Positions 35,186-43,812 of a stretch of 58,578 nt of DNA are shown one piece after another. Made by a program: the position numbers and the translations under genes. Origin of the DNA: REEP01 sp964517265 (GTDB taxonomy: Bacteria; Pseudomonadota; Alphaproteobacteria; Rhodospirillales; Defluviicoccaceae); contig CAZFBS010000015.1 in NCBI GenBank assembly GCA_964517265.1, positions 1 through 58,578 on the forward strand. The letters run 5' to 3'. The notes under the pieces are model-generated. The model ran no database searches, was not told the DNA's origin, and was given only the letters and a program-made list of their open reading frames with translations. Every line of letters begins with the position of its first letter. Position 1 is the stretch's first letter.

Positions 35186-36565
35186 ATGAAAAGGCGAAAG
35201 GTTCTTTTGAGCAAGCTCGTTGCCCTGCTGAAGCTGATGGTTTTGTCGGTTGCCATGTTCTCTTTGGTGTCGTCTGTGCAGGCAGCGACGCAGGCAAGCC
35301 CGGCGCGCGTCGAGGGGTGGATGGGTAACGCAGCGTTGACGGGCGCGCATATCGACAGGCACGGCGATGGCAGCCGCGTTGTGTTCGATCTTGCCGCCCC
35401 GGTTCGCTTCGGCATCATTGCGCTCACCGATCCCTATCGAATCGTTATCGAGCTTGAGGAGCTAAACTGGCAACTCGGCAGGCGCCAGATCGCCACCGGC
35501 GACGGCATTGTCAGTCAGATCCGCTATGGACTTTTTCGCCCCGGCACCTCGCGCATTGTGCTTGACTGCGCGCAGCCTGCCGTGGTTGACGCCGCTTACC
35601 TGGACGGAACACGTTCGGGAGGCTACCAACTGGTGATCGATCTCGCTCCCGTATCACACGCTGCATTTCTCCGTGCGCTTGAGGCGCAGTCGGTGAATGC
35701 GAGTCTGTCGGATCTTCAGGTTCCGCATCAGCCTAGCAGGAAAGATGCTGAATCTGGCGTGGGTCTCCCTCCTGAAGCGGCCCTCTTCGTTCGCAGCGTG
35801 GCGGCACCGGTGTCCCCGGAACTGCAGCTCGCCGCGTTGCCGTTCGCACCACCGCCGCGCAAGCCCTTGTCCCGGCCCGGCAAGCGGATCATCGTGATCG
35901 ACCCCGGGCACGGGGGTGTCGATCCCGGTGCGATTAGTGCTTCAGGAGTAAAAGAAAAAACCGTTACGCTGAGGCTTGCGCGTCTGCTGCGGGAGGAACT
36001 GCGCAGGACCGGCCGCTACAATGTCGTGATGACTCGAGACAGCGATGAGTCGATCCGTCTGCGCGACAGAGTGGCCCTTGCTCGCGCCTCCGATCCGGAT
36101 CTTTTCATCTCGATTCATGCGGATGCCAATCCGAACAACAAGGTGCGCGGCGCTTCCGTCTATACGCTGTCGGAAAAGGCCTCCGATGCCGAGGCAGCGG
36201 CACTTGCCGAACGCGAAAACAAGGCCGATCTCATTTCGGGGGTAGATCTCTCCCGGGAAGCGCCTGAAGTCGCCAATATCCTGATCGACCTCGCTCAGAG
36301 AGAGACGATGAACCAGTCGGCGAGAGTGGCCAAACATTTGGTAAAGCATTTGGGTAAGCGCACGGCACTTATTCGGAACACCCATCGGTTCGCCGGTTTT
36401 GCCGTACTGAAGGCGCCTGACGTTCCGGCAGTCCTTGTCGAACTTGGCCACCTTTCAAATGCTGCCGACGTGCGGCTGCTGCAGCAGGAGCGGTATCTGC
36501 GGTCGTTGGCGATAGCCATTGCTGAGGCGGCGAACGCCTATTTCGCGATCGAAGCGAGGCAGTGA
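35186..36565 (+). CDS. Periplasmic N-acetylmuramoyl-L-alanine amidase (AmiC/B type)
   Basis: A 459-residue cell-wall amidase. A signal peptide (residues 1-33) leads to an AMIN domain (about 38-145, peptidoglycan-targeting) and the amidase_3 catalytic domain (from about 240). Zinc ligands appear in IVIDPGHGGVDPG and ISIHAD, and the catalytic Glu is in VELGHLSNAAD. The enzyme splits septal peptidoglycan between muramic acid and peptide stems at cell division. The frame opens earlier with TTG, but the ATG at 35186 fits the signal peptide. PBP1A follows after 90 bases, a normal alphaproteobacterial pair. Confidence 0.93.
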   Translation: MKRRKVLLSKLVALLKLMVLSVAMFSLVSSVQAATQASPARVEGWMGNAALTGAHIDRHGDGSRVVFDLAAPVRFGIIALTDPYRIVIELEELNWQLGRRQIATGDGIVSQIRYGLFRPGTSRIVLDCAQPAVVDAAYLDGTRSGGYQLVIDLAPVSHAAFLRALEAQSVNASLSDLQVPHQPSRKDAESGVGLPPEAALFVRSVAAPVSPELQLAALPFAPPPRKPLSRPGKRIIVIDPGHGGVDPGAISASGVKEKTVTLRLARLLREELRRTGRYNVVMTRDSDESIRLRDRVALARASDPDLFISIHADANPNNKVRGASVYTLSEKASDAEAAALAERENKADLISGVDLSREAPEVANILIDLAQRETMNQSARVAKHLVKHLGKRTALIRNTHRFAGFAVLKAPDVPAVLVELGHLSNAADVRLLQQERYLRSLAIAIAEAANAYFAIEARQ

Positions 36566-36655
36566 CGATAACACATTGAAGGTTTGTGCCCCGTTCGCCT
36601 TGCTCGTGCGGCGGCAAAACATGGTGACAAAAATCTTGCGAGCGGGATCCTTGTA

Positions 36656-39211
36656 ATGAGTGAGTACGACAAAAACGGCACCGACCGGCCGGTCGGTAAA
36701 TCTTCAACCCGGCCGGTGGTCGCATCGTCAATGCAGCCGTCAGCGTCTCGAAAAGACCCGTCCGCGCACCGCCGGCGCGGGCCGAGGTGGACGGTGCGAC
36801 TGTTGGGGGCCTTTTTTGCCCTTCTGTTTGTCGTGGCTTTTGGCGCTGTTGGTGTGGCCGGCTACTTCTTTTACCATTATGGACGCGATCTTCCCGACTA
36901 TACGCAGTTGGCCGATTATCAGCCGCCAGTGACAACGCGGCTCTACGCTGGTGACGGACGTCTTCTCGCGGAGTACGCGAGCGAGAGGCGGGTATTTCGT
37001 CCGATCGATGCAATCCCGGCACGTGTCATTGATGCTTTCATATCGGCTGAAGACAAGAATTTCTTCTATCACCGCGGCATTGATGCCCTCGGCGTCGGCC
37101 GTGCCGTGCTGACCAATATCCGGAACATGGGTTCGGAGCGGCGGCTTGTCGGTGCCTCGACTATCACGCAGCAGGTGGCAAAAAATTTTCTGCTCGGCAA
37201 CGAGGTGTCGTGGGAGCGTAAGATCAAGGAAGCCGTTCTTTCGTTCCGCATCGAAAAGGCATTCAGCAAAAAGCACATCCTGGAGCTGTACCTCAATGAA
37301 ATCTACCTCGGGCGTGGCTCCTATGGTGTTACCTCGGCGGCGCTCAACTACTTCAACAAGTCGCTCGACGAGCTGACGCTGGCGGAGGCAGCGTTTCTCG
37401 CTGCCTTGCCAAAGGCGCCTGGCAATTACGATCCGGAACGTCGTCCTGAGGCTGCTCGGCAACGACGCGATTGGGTCGTTGGCCGGATGCTTGAAGATGG
37501 ACGTATCTCGCGGCTTGATGCCGAGGCGGCTTGGAGCACGCCGATCCAGTTGAGGCGTCGGACGGAGGCGGAGTTCGTATCGGCGCCGTTCTTCGCCGAG
37601 GAGATCCGGCGGGAGGTCAGCGCCCGGTATGGCGAGGAGGCGCTGTATGAAGGCGGTCTTGCCATCCGCTCTACCCTCGATCCACGGCTCCAGCAGATCG
37701 TAGAAGAAGAGTTGCGTCACGGACTGGAACGCTACGACCGCCGCTATGGTTGGCGGGGCCCTCTTGGCCAGCTGCAGATCAAGGCCGATGCGGTGGGAAA
37801 TCGTGATTCCTGGCAGGGGCAATTGCTGGGCGTGCCCCGCCCGGCCGGTGCATCGTCGTGGTCTGTTGCCGTTGTCTTGTCCGTTGAGGGGGGCAAGGCC
37901 GCCATCGGTTTCGCGGACGGCAGCCGCGGCGAGATACCTTTGGAAGAAATGAAATGGGCACGGCGGCACTTGGACAATCAGCGGGTGGGGCCGGCGGTGC
38001 AGCGCGTGACCGATGTTCTGACTGTCGGCGATGTTATCCTTGTCGAGGCGCTCGCTTCCGAAGGTGAGGAAGGAACCTACGCGCTTCGCCAGATGCCCAG
38101 AATCGAAGGTGCGGTTGTCGCCCTTGATCCCCACACGGGGCGAGTTCTTGCCATGGTCGGCGGATATGCGCAGGAGCGCAGCGAATTCAATCGTGCGACC
38201 CAGGCCCTGCGTCAGCCCGGATCAGCCTTCAAGCCGTTCGTGTATCTGACGGCTCTGGAGAACGGTTACACGCCCTCGACGATCATTGTCGATGCTCCAA
38301 TCGAGCTGGATCAGGGGCCGGGCCTGCCGAAGTGGGCCCCGTCCAACTATAGCAACCGGTTCTACGGCCCGACCACAATGCGCGTCGGGCTGGAGATGTC
38401 GCGCAACGTGATGACGGTGCGCCTCGCGCAATCGATCGGGATGGATCGGGTGGCAGAAACAGCGAAGCGCTTTGATATTACCGACAACATGCAGCCGCAT
38501 CTGTCCTACGCTCTTGGTGCCGGCGAAACGACCTTGCTCCGTCTCAGCGCCGCCTATGCCATGCTGGACAACGGCGGCAGGCGAATTATCCCGACACTGA
38601 TCGACCGGGTACAGGACCGTAACGGTCGGACCATCTTCCGCCATGATGGACGCACCTGTTCCGAGTGTCAGGAGGGCGCTTCACCCGATCAGGCAGTTCC
38701 TCAACTTTCCGACGATCGGGAGCAAGTCACCGATCCCGCCAGTGCTTACCAGATCGTGTCCATGATGCGCGGTGTCGTTGAACGCGGCACCGGCTCGCTT
38801 GTCAACGCCATTGGCAAGCCGGTGGCCGGCAAGACCGGCACCACCAACGACGTTAAGGATGCTTGGTTTATCGGCTTCACCCCGGATTTGGTCATCGGCG
38901 TCTTTGTTGGGTTTGATGATCCGAAGCCGCTCGGCAGCCGCGAAACCGGAGCCTCAGCGGCAGCACCGATCTTCAAAGAAGCGATGGCGAGGGCACTTGA
39001 AGACAAGCCGGGCATTCCCTTCCGGGTGCCGCCGGGCGTTCGCTTGGTCCGTGTCAATGTCACTTCGGGCCGCCCGTCGGCGGGCAAGAATGTGATCCTG
39101 GAAGCGTTTAAACCGGGGACGGTGCCAAGCGCGACGGAAGAGACCCGGAGCACCGCCGGAGCAGACGTACGCCGTCCGGCACCTTCGCTTGGTCTCGGCG
39201 GTCTCTACTAA
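36656..39211 (+). CDS. mrcA: Penicillin-binding protein 1A (bifunctional)
   Basis: An 851-residue class A penicillin-binding protein that polymerises and crosslinks peptidoglycan. It has a short cytoplasmic tail, a membrane segment (about residues 45-67), and a glycosyltransferase domain with EDKNFFYHRGID and ASTITQQVAKN. The PBP1A-type OB insertion follows. The transpeptidase motifs are SAFK in RQPGSAFKPFVYL and KTGTTND near residue 725. The ATG at 36656 is preferred; the frame is open further upstream. The length and insertion fit PBP1A rather than PBP1B. It is downstream of the amidase on the same strand. Confidence 0.94.
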   Translation: MSEYDKNGTDRPVGKSSTRPVVASSMQPSASRKDPSAHRRRGPRWTVRLLGAFFALLFVVAFGAVGVAGYFFYHYGRDLPDYTQLADYQPPVTTRLYAGDGRLLAEYASERRVFRPIDAIPARVIDAFISAEDKNFFYHRGIDALGVGRAVLTNIRNMGSERRLVGASTITQQVAKNFLLGNEVSWERKIKEAVLSFRIEKAFSKKHILELYLNEIYLGRGSYGVTSAALNYFNKSLDELTLAEAAFLAALPKAPGNYDPERRPEAARQRRDWVVGRMLEDGRISRLDAEAAWSTPIQLRRRTEAEFVSAPFFAEEIRREVSARYGEEALYEGGLAIRSTLDPRLQQIVEEELRHGLERYDRRYGWRGPLGQLQIKADAVGNRDSWQGQLLGVPRPAGASSWSVAVVLSVEGGKAAIGFADGSRGEIPLEEMKWARRHLDNQRVGPAVQRVTDVLTVGDVILVEALASEGEEGTYALRQMPRIEGAVVALDPHTGRVLAMVGGYAQERSEFNRATQALRQPGSAFKPFVYLTALENGYTPSTIIVDAPIELDQGPGLPKWAPSNYSNRFYGPTTMRVGLEMSRNVMTVRLAQSIGMDRVAETAKRFDITDNMQPHLSYALGAGETTLLRLSAAYAMLDNGGRRIIPTLIDRVQDRNGRTIFRHDGRTCSECQEGASPDQAVPQLSDDREQVTDPASAYQIVSMMRGVVERGTGSLVNAIGKPVAGKTGTTNDVKDAWFIGFTPDLVIGVFVGFDDPKPLGSRETGASAAAPIFKEAMARALEDKPGIPFRVPPGVRLVRVNVTSGRPSAGKNVILEAFKPGTVPSATEETRSTAGADVRRPAPSLGLGGLY

Positions 39212-39277
39212 TCGGTACGATCTGATGGCAGCCCTCACACCAGCCGAAAGGGGGCAACGCTGAAGGTTTTTTTTGCT

Positions 39278-40201
39278 GTGGCGGCGGCGGGGTTACTTCT
39301 CGTCACCGGCTTTGTCCTGTTCGGCCGCGTGTGGTGGGTGTTCGATCTGTTTACCCACTTTCGCGTGCAGTATTTCCTTACAGCAGTGGTTCTTGCCGTT
39401 GTCGCGCTGGTTCTGCGCGCCTATCCGTCCGCCGCGGTGTTCGCCGCCATTGCGCTCGGTCATGGCCTCGTCATCAAGGATCTTTGGCTTGGCGATGAGG
39501 GGCCGGATCCAGGCGTGGGCGGCGTTCCGCTGCGCGTAATCACAGCCAATGTTTGGGATCCCAACCCTGCGCCGGAGAAAGTGGCCGAGTTTGTTCGCGA
39601 TGAGGGGGGTGATGTCGTTATCCTGATCGATGCGGAACGCGAACACTGGCAGCCGGCGCTGGCGCAACTCGGCTTGCTCTATCCGCACCGGGTGCCGACG
39701 ACGTGGAGCAAGGGCGGCCCCGTTCTCCTTTTCAGCCGGTTTCCTGTTCTTCGTTATGAAACGATCCAGCCGCTGAAAGGCCAGCGGCCCTATCTTGAGG
39801 TGGATCTTGCGGTGGACGAGCGAATCGTGACCGTTCTCGGGGTGCATCCAGCCTCACCCAAGGTCACCGATCCTGAGGACAGCCATCAGCGGAACCATAG
39901 CCTCGATCACATCGGCCGGAACATTAAGGACCGGAACCGTCCGCTGATTGTGGCGGGAGATTTCAATTCCACGCCTTGGTCGCCTCACTTCCGCGATTTG
40001 ATCTCCGTCAGTGGCCTGCACAACGCGGCGCAAGGCCGTGGCTTGATCCCGACGTGGCCGCGGCAGTTTTGGCCCGCCCGGGTTCCCATCGACCATGTGC
40101 TGGTAAGGGGCCCGCTGGCCGTTGAGGATGTACGGCGCGGCCCGTCCATCGGCTCGGATCATTTTCCAATTATCGCCGATCTGCGGCTACTCGATCGGTA
40201 G
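39278..40201 (+). CDS. Membrane-anchored endonuclease/exonuclease/phosphatase-fold protein
   Basis: About 307 residues with three N-terminal hydrophobic segments (about residues 1-60) and then an endonuclease/exonuclease/phosphatase domain: VITANVWDPN, DVVILIDAE, GDFNST and GSDHFPIIADL place the metal-binding and catalytic Asn, Asp and His. Such membrane EEP proteins are phosphodiesterases or nucleases acting outside the cytoplasmic membrane; the substrate is unknown. The start is uncertain: the first GTG at 39278 has no ribosome site, while a CTG at 39260 in the same frame follows AAAGGGGG at good distance. A strong terminator follows. Confidence 0.78.
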   Translation: MAAAGLLLVTGFVLFGRVWWVFDLFTHFRVQYFLTAVVLAVVALVLRAYPSAAVFAAIALGHGLVIKDLWLGDEGPDPGVGGVPLRVITANVWDPNPAPEKVAEFVRDEGGDVVILIDAEREHWQPALAQLGLLYPHRVPTTWSKGGPVLLFSRFPVLRYETIQPLKGQRPYLEVDLAVDERIVTVLGVHPASPKVTDPEDSHQRNHSLDHIGRNIKDRNRPLIVAGDFNSTPWSPHFRDLISVSGLHNAAQGRGLIPTWPRQFWPARVPIDHVLVRGPLAVEDVRRGPSIGSDHFPIIADLRLLDR

Positions 40202-40225
40202 GATCGGGGAAAGCCTCTCGCGACC

Positions 40226-40254
40226 AACACTCAAACAGCACGTGAGTGTTTTTT
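40226..40254 (+). terminator. Factor-independent terminator after the EEP gene, overlapping the hemN stop
   Basis: AACACTCA (40226-40233) pairs exactly with TGAGTGTT (40243-40250), and six T's close the element at 40249-40254. This is the clearest terminator in the window. Its left arm includes the stop codon of the opposite-strand HemN gene (40231-40233), so the coding end of that gene is fixed by the stem. Confidence 0.8.
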
Positions 40255-41574
40255 CTCGCCATGCTCCAGATAGGCGTCGAAGGCGGCGGCGGCGAGGCGC
40301 AGGAAAGGGCGTCCTGCTTCCGTCATCTCCACACGCTGCCCTTCGGTGACGACAAGGCCGTCGTCGATCAACGGCCTGAGGCGCTCAAGGCCGTTAGCAA
40401 GGGCGGTGATTTCGGTGCCGTGGCTCTCACACAGCGCATCGAGGTCCACTCGAAGATCGCACATCAACCGCTCGATAACGGCTCCCCGCAGCCGGTCGTC
40501 GGGAGTGAGTGCGATGCCTCGCGTGGTGGGGAGCCGACCTTGAGCGATAGCTTCGGAGTACTCCTTCAACGGTGCGCAATTCTGGACATAGCCTTGCGGC
40601 AGGCTGCCGATCGCCGAGGCCCCGAAACCGAGCAAGGCGGCTGCCGCATCGGTGGTATAGCCCTGGAAATTGCGGCGTAGCGTTCCCTGCTGCTGCGCCT
40701 GCGCCAACGGATCGTCACTGCAGGCGAAATGATCGAGCCCGATGCGTTTATAGCCTAGCGCTTCCAAGAATTCGGAAGCGGCATTGAATTGCTCCCAGCG
40801 CGCGGCCGCGTCGGGAAGGTCTGCTTCATTGATCATCCGCTGATGCGTCTTCATCCATGGCACGTGGGCATAGCCGAACAGCGCCAAGCGGGAAGGTCGC
40901 AGACGATGGGCTTGCTCGACCATGGCCACTACCCGCTCGACGGTCTGGAGCGGCAGACCGTACATTAAGTCGAGGTTGATGTCGGCGATGCCGCCTTCGC
41001 GCAGCCACGAACAGACACGCTCGACCACCTCGAACGGCTGCATGCGGTTGATCGCAGCCTGAACGTATGGATCAAAATCCTGGACGCCGATGCTGGCGCG
41101 GGTGACGCCGGCGGCAGCAAGAGCCTCAACATAATCCTGGGTGGTGTCGCGTGGATCAAGTTCGACCGCGACCTCGGCATCAGCGGCAATGTCAAAGCGT
41201 GATCGGAGATGATCCAGAATGCCGAGCCAATCGTCGGGCTTCAAGATCGTCGGGCTGCCACCGCCCCAGTGGAGATGACGAGCGGCGAAGGTGGCGGGCA
41301 GCGCGGCCGCCACCAAATCGATCTCGTCGTGGAGGACGGCGAGATAGCTCTGCACCGGCGCGTACCGATTGACGATCTTGGTGTAGCAGCCGCAGAACCA
41401 GCACATCGAGTCGCAGAACGGGATGTGGAAGTAGAGAGACAGCGGCTTAGCCGGATCGAGTTCGCTTAGCCACTCCCAATAAATGCCGCCGTCGATCGCG
41501 GCAGTGAAATGGGGCGCCGTCGGGTAGCTCGTGTACCGCGGAACGCGCAGATCGTATCGTTCGACAAGCTTCAC
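40231..41574 (-). CDS. hemN: Oxygen-independent coproporphyrinogen III oxidase (HemN)
   Basis: A 447-residue radical-SAM enzyme that decarboxylates coproporphyrinogen III during haem synthesis without O2. The 4Fe-4S/SAM site is Cys54, Cys58 and Cys61 in FCDSMCWFCGCY. HLHWGGGSPTIL follows, and SIGVQDFDP and GFGASAIG are typical of HemN. The length fits HemN rather than the shorter HemW. The start is GTG at 41574, with the FAH-family gene ending 10 bases upstream on the same strand, so both are probably one operon. No Fnr box is obvious upstream of that pair. Confidence 0.94.
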   Translation of the reverse strand: MKLVERYDLRVPRYTSYPTAPHFTAAIDGGIYWEWLSELDPAKPLSLYFHIPFCDSMCWFCGCYTKIVNRYAPVQSYLAVLHDEIDLVAAALPATFAARHLHWGGGSPTILKPDDWLGILDHLRSRFDIAADAEVAVELDPRDTTQDYVEALAAAGVTRASIGVQDFDPYVQAAINRMQPFEVVERVCSWLREGGIADINLDLMYGLPLQTVERVVAMVEQAHRLRPSRLALFGYAHVPWMKTHQRMINEADLPDAAARWEQFNAASEFLEALGYKRIGLDHFACSDDPLAQAQQQGTLRRNFQGYTTDAAAALLGFGASAIGSLPQGYVQNCAPLKEYSEAIAQGRLPTTRGIALTPDDRLRGAVIERLMCDLRVDLDALCESHGTEITALANGLERLRPLIDDGLVVTEGQRVEMTEAGRPFLRLAAAAFDAYLEHGEKKHSRAV

Positions 41575-41584
41575 AGCGGTAGCC

Positions 41585-42457
41585 TCACTTCAAGCCCAGG
41601 GTCGGTAAATCCTCGTGATAGACAATAACGTCCTGGCGCTGTTTCCCCAGGCCCTCAACGCCAAGCTCAAGCACATCGCCCGGTTTCAAGTACTCCGGCG
41701 GCGTGCAGCCCATGCCGACCCCTGCCGGGGTGCCCGTGGCAATCACGTCGCCCGGCATCAGAGTCATGAATTCACTGACATGACTAATCAGATAGGCAAC
41801 CGAAAAGATCATGTCAGCCGTGTTTGCCTGCTGTCGTCTCTGGCCGTTGAGATCCAGCCAGATCGCCAGCGCCTGCGGATCGGGAATCTCGTCTCGCGTC
41901 ACCAGCCACGGTCCCAGCGGCGCGAAGGTATCGGCGCTCTTGCCCTTGATGAACTGTCCGCCGCGTTCGCGCTGGAAGGCACGCTCGGAGACGTCGTTGA
42001 TGACAGCGTAACCAGCGACGTGATCGAGGGCGCGCTCTGCCTCGACATAGCGCGTCACGCTGCCGATAATGACAGCAAGCTCGACTTCCCAATCCGTCTT
42101 GTTCGAGCCCTTCGGAATCATGATCGGGTCGTTGGGACCGCTCAGCGCGGTGATGGCTTTGGAAAAAACCAGCGGCTCTTCGCGTGGTGCTGCTCCGGTC
42201 TCTTCAGCATGACTCCGGTAGTTCAAGCCGATCGCGATAATCTTGCCGATGCCCTTGACGGGAGGGCCCAGCCTGGGATTACCCGCGACTCGCGGTAGCG
42301 ATGCAGGATCAAGCTGCGCCAACTGTGCCAGCGAGTCCGCTGCCAGGACCGCCCCGGTAATATCGGCAATCTTATCGGAGAGGTCACGAATGGTGCCCTC
42401 TCCATCCAGTACTGCTGGCCGTTCGTCTCCTTTGGCTCCGTAGCGAAGAAGCTTCAT
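41585..42457 (-). CDS. Fumarylacetoacetate hydrolase (FAH) family protein
   Basis: A 290-residue hydrolase of the FAH superfamily. GLNYRSHAEETG and LVFSKAITAL are the family's metal- and substrate-site stretches; the DWEVELAVIIG part carries the Glu ligands, and VTRDEIPDPQAL is the usual linker. Members cleave or decarboxylate diketo acids in aromatic or sugar-acid breakdown; the substrate is unclear. The start chosen is ATG at 42457 (AGGAT nine bases upstream), just after an alternate in-frame TTG. Upstream, divergent, are the RND adaptor genes. Confidence 0.9.
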   Translation of the reverse strand: MKLLRYGAKGDERPAVLDGEGTIRDLSDKIADITGAVLAADSLAQLAQLDPASLPRVAGNPRLGPPVKGIGKIIAIGLNYRSHAEETGAAPREEPLVFSKAITALSGPNDPIMIPKGSNKTDWEVELAVIIGSVTRYVEAERALDHVAGYAVINDVSERAFQRERGGQFIKGKSADTFAPLGPWLVTRDEIPDPQALAIWLDLNGQRRQQANTADMIFSVAYLISHVSEFMTLMPGDVIATGTPAGVGMGCTPPEYLKPGDVLELGVEGLGKQRQDVIVYHEDLPTLGLK

Positions 42458-42558
42458 CGTCAATTCATCCTGCCTGCTCTTGGGGCACCAGCGCCCGCGG
42501 ATCTACCTTACTGGCAACGCCGATGCGCCCGAAGCGGACTTTGACATTGTGATAAAAG

Positions 42559-42568
42559 TTCGCGAACG
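42559..42568. promoter_or_regulatory. Palindrome GTTCGCGAAC upstream of the RND efflux genes
   Basis: A perfect 10-bp palindrome in the divergent gap between the FAH-family and RND adaptor genes, 12 bases after a perfect TTGACA (42541-42546). A TATAAT-like partner for that hexamer is not visible at 16-18 bases. The palindrome could be an operator for an efflux repressor. Confidence 0.35.
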
Positions 42569-42631
42569 GAAACCATCATCCCATATCATCGAATACACTG
42601 ATAGGAACTGGTGCACGAAATGCGAGGTGCA

Positions 42632-43732
42632 ATGCCTGCAGGTCAGCATGCGCGGTACTCATTTGCCGCCCTTGTGGTCGCTTTGGTTGCAACCGCTGCA
42701 TTGGGGGAAGGGGCGTACGGCGAGCAAATTGTGCAGGAAGAGGCGCGACCAGTTATTGTTGCGTCTGCACGGGTTGCCGAATTCACCGATCGAATCGACG
42801 CGCTTGGCACCACCCGCGCCAACGAGACTGTGCGCCTGTCCACCAGCGTGACCGGCATTGTTCGCGAAATCAACTTCAACGATGGCGAAGAGGTTGCTGC
42901 CGGCGATGTTCTTGTTGTTCTGGAAAAATCTGAGGAAGAGGCGCAGCTGAAGGCGGCGCAAGCTATTCTTGTGGAACGGCGTCTTGCATATGAACGGATA
43001 CGGCGACTGGAGCGCGAGCAAGTTGCGACGACGGCGCAACTGGAAGAACGACGGGCGGCGATGCAGGAGGCGGAAGCCGAGATCGAAGCGATCAAGGCGC
43101 GCATCGCCGATCGGACTGTTCGGGCGCCGTTCAGCGGTTTGGTCGGCCTTCGGGACATCAGTGTGGGAGCTCTCGTTGCGCCCGGCGATATGATTACCAC
43201 GCTCGATGATCTAAGCGTGATCAAACTGGACTTTGCAGTTCCGGCGACCTACCTGGGGACGCTGCGAGCCGGTTTGCCGGTCGTCGCCAAGGCCGCAGCA
43301 TTTCCCGCCAAGACCTTCTCAGGCGAATTGGCAAGCGTCGCCACCCAGGTTGATCCGGTAAGCCGCTCGGTGGTGGCGCGCGCGCTGGTGCCCAATCCCG
43401 AGAGGAGCTTGCGGCCGGGTCTGTTGATGACGGTCGAACTGCTCAAAAATCAGCGGCAGGCACTGGTCATTCCGGAAGCAGCACTGATTCCACGCGGGCG
43501 GAGCAACGCCGTTCTGTTGGTTGATGACGAGGGCAGGGCTGTGCACCGGGAGGTCGTAATCGGAAAGCGCCGTCTCGGAGAGGTCGAGATCCTGAGTGGG
43601 CTCAGCGAGGGTGAGAAGGTGATTACGCATGGTACGCTGACGGTACGCCCCGGACAGGCCGTCAACGTGATGACGGTGCAGCAGCAAGGGCAGCCGTTGC
43701 GCGACATGCTCTCGCACGCCGGTGGAGGATAA
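42632..43732 (+). CDS. RND efflux periplasmic adaptor (membrane-fusion protein)
   Basis: A 366-residue adaptor. A signal peptide (about residues 1-31) is followed by the usual order: lipoyl-like halves around an alpha-hairpin (about 85-145, with RRLAYERIRRLEREQ), a beta-barrel domain (LDFAVPATYLGTLRAGLPV), and a membrane-proximal domain (VIPEAALIPRGR). It links the inner-membrane pump to an outer-membrane channel. The ATG at 42632 has GAGG four bases upstream; an ATG at 42620 and a GTG at 42611 are alternatives. The RND pump gene lies downstream after 80 bases. No TolC-like gene is present. Confidence 0.88.
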   Translation: MPAGQHARYSFAALVVALVATAALGEGAYGEQIVQEEARPVIVASARVAEFTDRIDALGTTRANETVRLSTSVTGIVREINFNDGEEVAAGDVLVVLEKSEEEAQLKAAQAILVERRLAYERIRRLEREQVATTAQLEERRAAMQEAEAEIEAIKARIADRTVRAPFSGLVGLRDISVGALVAPGDMITTLDDLSVIKLDFAVPATYLGTLRAGLPVVAKAAAFPAKTFSGELASVATQVDPVSRSVVARALVPNPERSLRPGLLMTVELLKNQRQALVIPEAALIPRGRSNAVLLVDDEGRAVHREVVIGKRRLGEVEILSGLSEGEKVITHGTLTVRPGQAVNVMTVQQQGQPLRDMLSHAGGG

Positions 43733-43812
43733 GCGGTGAAACGGAGGCGCTGTCGCCGATTGCGCAGGACGGTGAGGGGCTACAATCCAGGACGCTGGAA
43801 ACCGGCCGCGCG

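Noticed and set aside
36740..38134. A long minus-strand open frame opposite PBP1A
   Set aside because: Shadow of the PBP1A reading frame; composition is irregular and there is no start signal.
42541..42569. A sigma-70 promoter from the perfect TTGACA upstream of the RND genes
   Set aside because: No -10-like hexamer lies at 16-18 bases; the palindrome in that place may be an operator, but a promoter is not supported.
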